Positions 58,833 to 61,966 of a stretch of DNA of 61,966 nucleotides are shown one piece after another. The notes beneath the pieces were generated by a model. That model saw only the letters and a list, made by a program, of their open reading frames with translations, did not search any database and had not been told where the DNA came from. Source of the stretch: Tritrichomonas foetus (Eukaryota; Parabasalia; Tritrichomonadida; Tritrichomonadidae); the NCBI GenBank assembly GCA_001839685.1, contig MLAK01000111.1, forward strand, positions 19,153 to 81,118, read 5' to 3'. Within the stretch, counting starts at the first letter, position 1, and each line of letters starts with the position of its first letter. Position numbers and translations under genes: made by a program.

Positions 58833-59501
58833 CTACTTTCCTGGGAATTGTCCCATCTGTCCATACATTTGCATTTGTGGCATTTGTTGGTCCATTCCAG
58901 GCATTCCCGGTGTTGCTCCGGGCATTCCGCCCATCATCTGCATACCCGGGTAGCCCTGCATCATTGGCTGCTGCCCTTGCTGGCCCATTTGGGCCGCGCC
59001 CATTTGACCAGCGCCCATCTGGCCAGCGGCGCCCATTTGGAAGCCTGCTCCGCCCATGTTTTGGGACTGCTGCATCATCTGCATGAACTGCATCTGGTCC
59101 ATTGGGTTCCCGGATATGAATTGCATTCCCGTATATCCTTGAGTGCTCTTTGTAAGGAGTTCGTTGAGGGCCCTCTTCCTGCGGGCTTTCCTGTAGGTGT
59201 AGTCTGGGTGCGTCTTCTTGAACTCTTCCTGGAGCTTGGCGGCTTTTTGCTTGTATTGCAATTTAATCTCGTTTGGAACCTCCTTCCACATTTTGCCAAG
59301 GATTCTGGAGACTTCTGTGTTGGACAACGATGGGTTCTGCTGGCGGGCTTCTGAACGCATGGCTTGTGAATACAATATGAAAGCATTTGGTGGACGGTGT
59401 GAATTGTCACCTTCGTCGAGGTCTGCAGCAGTGCGGTCTGGCTCGGTGGACTGTGCGGCCCACTGTGCGGCATTAGGATCGTAACCAGTATTTGGATACA
59501 T
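58833..59501 (-). CDS. HMG-box protein with Met/Gln/Gly-rich tail
   Basis: The 222-residue protein starts at ATG 59501 (the open frame extends to a TTG at 59549). Its single HMG box at about residues 33-110 (HRPPNAFILYSQAMRSEARQQNPSLSNTEVSRILGKMWKEV..YKQKAAKLQEEF) has the RPPNAFILY start and the N at the intercalation region typical of sequence-specific MATA/SOX-type boxes rather than HMGB architectural boxes, followed by a basic nuclear-localisation-like RKARRKRA. The last 90 residues are nearly all M, Q, G, A and P, a prion-like activation-type tail. A nuclear DNA-binding regulator or chromatin protein is likely. Base composition is far richer in GC than the flanks, as is usual for highly expressed trichomonad genes. 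Confidence 0.88.
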   Translation of the reverse strand: MYPNTGYDPNAAQWAAQSTEPDRTAADLDEGDNSHRPPNAFILYSQAMRSEARQQNPSLSNTEVSRILGKMWKEVPNEIKLQYKQKAAKLQEEFKKTHPDYTYRKARRKRALNELLTKSTQGYTGMQFISGNPMDQMQFMQMMQQSQNMGGAGFQMGAAGQMGAGQMGAAQMGQQGQQPMMQGYPGMQMMGGMPGATPGMPGMDQQMPQMQMYGQMGQFPGK

Positions 59502-59508
59502 GATTGAA

Positions 59509-59518
59509 AAATGAATGA
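59509..59518 (-). promoter_or_regulatory. Initiator-like TCATTCATTT before HMG-box gene
   Basis: Minus-strand TCATTCATTT lies seven bases before the ATG at 59501. The same 10 bases precede tRNase Z, which supports a shared initiator and shows that the upstream TTG is not the start. Confidence 0.45.
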
Positions 59519-60505
59519 TATCAGAAATAAAAAAGGCGCCTTTTCTCAACTTTTTTCATTTTCTGAGATGTTTATTCAAAATTGAAAACTTTTTCTGATG
59601 TTACCCCGCGGAATTATGAACATTTTTTTTGTGATTATTGGATGACATTTTACCCCTTCAAAGTTAAGAAAAATGATTGATAGGCTTTGTGAAACGAAAA
59701 CAAAAATATTGATAGAATGAGTTTAATTTGTAAGGATTGCTTTAAATGTTTTGAAAAGTATTTCTTTTTCTATTTTGCTCTTTTTTTGTATAATTTTGTG
59801 TATATCTATCAACTCGGATATATTTGACAGAAAAAATTACCAATTTTATTGATTTGTATGTATTTAAATTAAACATATTTTCAAAATATCCAATAAAAAA
59901 GGTTTCGAAAAAGTGATCACCAATATCTTAAATTTATTTTGATCAAAATTTTATCTTTAATTTCATAATGAATAAATAAATTTTATTCATACTTTCTTTA
60001 TACCTCTGAATCATGACCAAACTTGAAAAAGAATTTCCTCAAGTTTCTAATAAATTTTATATTAGAATATCAGGATTAACTTTTGGTCAAAATGCAGAGG
60101 TCTAATTATCTTCATTAAATAAGTTGATTTAATCTAAAAAATATTTAATTCGAAAGTGTAGTGAATTGAATCACATTTTTACTTTGGATGAATAGAATTT
60201 CATTATCTGTGACTATTTGTGAGTCATTATTTAGAATAAAATAATGCAAATAAATGGAATAATAAAAATGCAAAGATATTAAATACAATTTGTTCAATAA
60301 AATGATAAATGTTTGATCTATACTACATATTTTATATTATTTATTCAAGAAGAAGGATTTCATCAAGATAAACTTTGCTTTGATTTCACGGAACGGTATG
60401 ATAATGGAATTATCTCACAAAAGTTAAGTGAAAATGATGTAAACTATTGAAAACCTAACTCATATTTAACCCCACCCTAAAAAAACGATGAAAGCATTCA
60501 CATAA

Positions 60506-60515
60506 TACGGCCGTA
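60506..60515. promoter_or_regulatory. Palindrome TACGGCCGTA upstream of transporter gene
   Basis: Perfect 10-bp GC-rich palindrome 43 bases before the ATG at 60559, in otherwise AT-rich DNA. It shares an ACG..CGT frame with the palindrome before the SHIPPO gene. Regulatory role is inferred. Confidence 0.3.
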
Positions 60516-60558
60516 CACCCATTCAATTGTCACCTTAAAAATCAAAATATTATTTTAA

Positions 60559-61764
60559 ATGCCAGCAGCTGAAGTTCCAAAATGGGAGAAAGGGGTGGCC
60601 ATCTTTGGCATGCTTTTCTTCGGTACTTGCACTGTCGTTGTGCAAAAATTCCTTTTCGAACAGAAATCAGTCGGTTTAGAAAAATATGGACTCGAACCTC
60701 ACAAATTCAGCAAGCCATGGTTCCAAACAAACTCCATGTTCATTGGTATGCTTCTCGCTCTTGTTGTTTATGAAGTTCAACGTTGCAGAAACAAATCCAA
60801 AGCAAAGAAAGCATCGACGTCTTCAGAGCTTTTATCGTATGGCGATACAGCTGGCCAAGTTGAAGCAGACAAAAACCACAAGAAACTTTACTTCGTTGTT
60901 GCCGCTCCAGCCTGCTGCGATCTTCTGGCCACATCATTGATGAATATTGGATTACTTTACATTCAGGCTTCCGTTTGGCAGATGCTTCGTGGTTCAATGG
61001 TTCTTTTCTCTTCCCTCTTCTGCGCATTCATCCTCAAACGCCCACACTATTCATACATGTGGTGGTCTGTCCTCCTTGTCACAATTGCGCTCGCTATTGT
61101 CGGCTGCTCATCAGTTGCTTCAACAGGCGTCGGCAAGGCTGGTGTTTCACAAGGACAAGTCATTCTTGCCATCTGTCTTACTGTTGGCTCACAATTGATT
61201 CAAGCTTCACAAATTGTTGTTGAAGATTTCTTAATGCATGACATGACAGCTTCACCAATCCTCATTGTTGGTCTCGAGGGCCTCTGGGGAACAATCATCA
61301 CATGCCTCGTTTTCTTACCAATCACGCAATTCACAGGAAATGTTTCAAATGAAGGAAATGGAGTTCATGAAGATACAATTGATACACTTGTTATGATTAA
61401 GAATTCACCAGTATTGGTTGGATTTGTGATTTTATACGTTTTTGTCATTCTTTTCTATAACGTGACTGGTATGTTTGTCACTAATATTACTTCTGCCGTG
61501 TTTAGAACAATCCTTGAAGGTCTCAGAACACTTTGTATCTGGATTGTCCAACTCATCATTTACTACTCAATCAGAAATAGCGATTATGGACACAAACATC
61601 CATCTTTGGGTGAAGAACTCTCAATCTGGTCACTTATGCAACTTTCTGGATTCCTTTTACTCTTCACTGGAATGCTCATGTACAACAGAATCATCGAATT
61701 ACCTTTCTTCAAGTATCCAGAAAGGACACAGTTCCAAGTTGAGCCTCTCGTTGAAAATGAATGA
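60559..61764 (+). CDS. SLC35F6-like drug/metabolite-superfamily transporter
   Basis: The 401-residue protein has about ten hydrophobic helices and matches the SLC35F6 branch of the nucleotide-sugar-transporter-like superfamily. Evidence is the N-terminal GMLFFGTCTVVVQKFLFEQ, then HKFSKPWFQTNSMFIGMLLALVVYE, and the signature CCDLLATSLMNIGLLYIQASVWQMLRGSMVLFSSLFCAFIL, which corresponds to 'cDl.aTsLmyvgL..tsaS.~QMLRGa.iiFtglfs'. Human SLC35F6 sits in lysosomal and mitochondrial membranes; its substrate is not established. A basic cytoplasmic loop (RCRNKSKAKKAS) lies after the second helix. A membrane of the endolysosomal or Golgi system is likely here. The codon usage is GC-rich like that of the HMG-box gene, suggesting high expression. 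Confidence 0.85.
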   Translation: MPAAEVPKWEKGVAIFGMLFFGTCTVVVQKFLFEQKSVGLEKYGLEPHKFSKPWFQTNSMFIGMLLALVVYEVQRCRNKSKAKKASTSSELLSYGDTAGQVEADKNHKKLYFVVAAPACCDLLATSLMNIGLLYIQASVWQMLRGSMVLFSSLFCAFILKRPHYSYMWWSVLLVTIALAIVGCSSVASTGVGKAGVSQGQVILAICLTVGSQLIQASQIVVEDFLMHDMTASPILIVGLEGLWGTIITCLVFLPITQFTGNVSNEGNGVHEDTIDTLVMIKNSPVLVGFVILYVFVILFYNVTGMFVTNITSAVFRTILEGLRTLCIWIVQLIIYYSIRNSDYGHKHPSLGEELSIWSLMQLSGFLLLFTGMLMYNRIIELPFFKYPERTQFQVEPLVENE

Positions 61765-61796
61765 AACTTTTCTAAATAACTAATGTTCAATGTTCA

Positions 61797-61966
61797 TTTC
61801 TATTTCTTTATATATTTCTTTCTTTATATATTTCTCTCTCTTTGTATATTTCTCTTTCTTTATATATTTCTCTCTCTTTGTATATTTCTCTTTCTTTATA
61901 TATTTCTCTTTCATTGTATATTTCTCTATCTTTATATATTTCTCTCTCTTTGTATATTTCTCTTTC
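61797..61966 (+). repeat. 18-bp minisatellite (36-bp higher-order unit), runs off window
   Basis: Units of 18 bases alternate between TTTATATATTTCTCTCTC and TTTGTATATTTCTCTTTC, giving a 36-base dimer repeat. At least eight units are seen with a few changes, and the array continues past the end of the window. It begins about 35 bases after the transporter stop, so it may be transcribed in the 3' region. Confidence 0.9.

Larger units (their letters stand above)
59502..60558. other. Divergent intergenic region
   Basis: About 1 kb of AT-rich DNA between the HMG-box and transporter genes, with no open frame of interest. The last 100 bases become GC-richer and include the palindrome TACGGCCGTA (60506-60515) and TCACCTT (60531-60537), which may be promoter elements of the transporter gene. 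Confidence 0.5.

Noticed and set aside
58799..59484. Several plus-strand open frames of 80-178 codons
   Set aside because: They are shadows of the GC-rich HMG-box gene, where stops are rare by composition.

Overview
The window looks like nuclear DNA of a flagellated, anaerobic-type protist, most probably a parabasalid (trichomonad) such as Tritrichomonas or Trichomonas. Reasons: it is AT-rich; every recognisable gene is a single uninterrupted exon; TAA, TAG and TGA are all used as stops (standard code); TAAA lies at or just after many stops, as in the trichomonad polyadenylation signal; several genes have a TCA-Py-T-(T/A) initiator-like motif a few bases before the ATG; and the gene families (BTB/DUF3447/ankyrin protein, kelch relics, giant BEACH protein, prominin-like pentaspan protein, mariner transposon, flagellar SHIPPO and SPEF2-like proteins) suit this group. 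The species is inferred, not proven.

Layout. 0.6-9.3 kb: an axonemal adenylate-kinase-like (SPEF2-type) protein, an RRM protein with PQ-rich and RD-rich tails, aminopeptidase P and a prominin-like membrane protein. 9.3-12.5 kb: gene-free, with decayed kelch-repeat fragments and small repeats. 12.5-17.2 kb: a three-repeat type I surface protein broken by one in-frame TAA, an LCAT/lysosomal phospholipase A2-like acyltransferase, and an S51 (peptidase E-like) serine peptidase with an extra N-terminal half. 17.8-25.4 kb: a glycogen phosphorylase homologue with substituted active-site residues, a BTB/DUF3447/ankyrin protein, and long-form tRNase Z followed by a 49-nt A tract. 25.5-30.8 kb (minus strand): a large protein resembling Mediator MED14, and a thioredoxin-UBA-UBA-UBX fusion. 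31.9-33.2 kb: a complete mariner element with an intact D,D34D transposase. 33.8-37.4 kb: a low-complexity protein with a perfect 24-bp repeat, and a SHIPPO/ODF3-like flagellar protein; then an 80-nt T tract. 38-51.8 kb (minus strand): a 2704-aa BEACH-WD40-zinc-finger protein and a 1680-aa HEAT-repeat protein (HEATR5/Laa1-like), both probably in membrane traffic. 51.9-61.8 kb: a folylpolyglutamate/dihydrofolate synthase, a PP1-type phosphatase with a large insertion, an ARM/HEAT-like protein, a GC-rich HMG-box protein and an SLC35F6-like transporter. The window ends inside an 18-bp minisatellite.

The genes are independent eukaryotic transcription units, not operons; the two giant minus-strand genes at 38-52 kb are neighbours with a related trafficking theme. 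Points most worth following: the glycogen phosphorylase with replaced catalytic residues, the Trx-UBA-UBA-UBX fusion, the TAA-interrupted three-repeat surface protein, the complete mariner, and the A tract placed where an mRNA tail would be.
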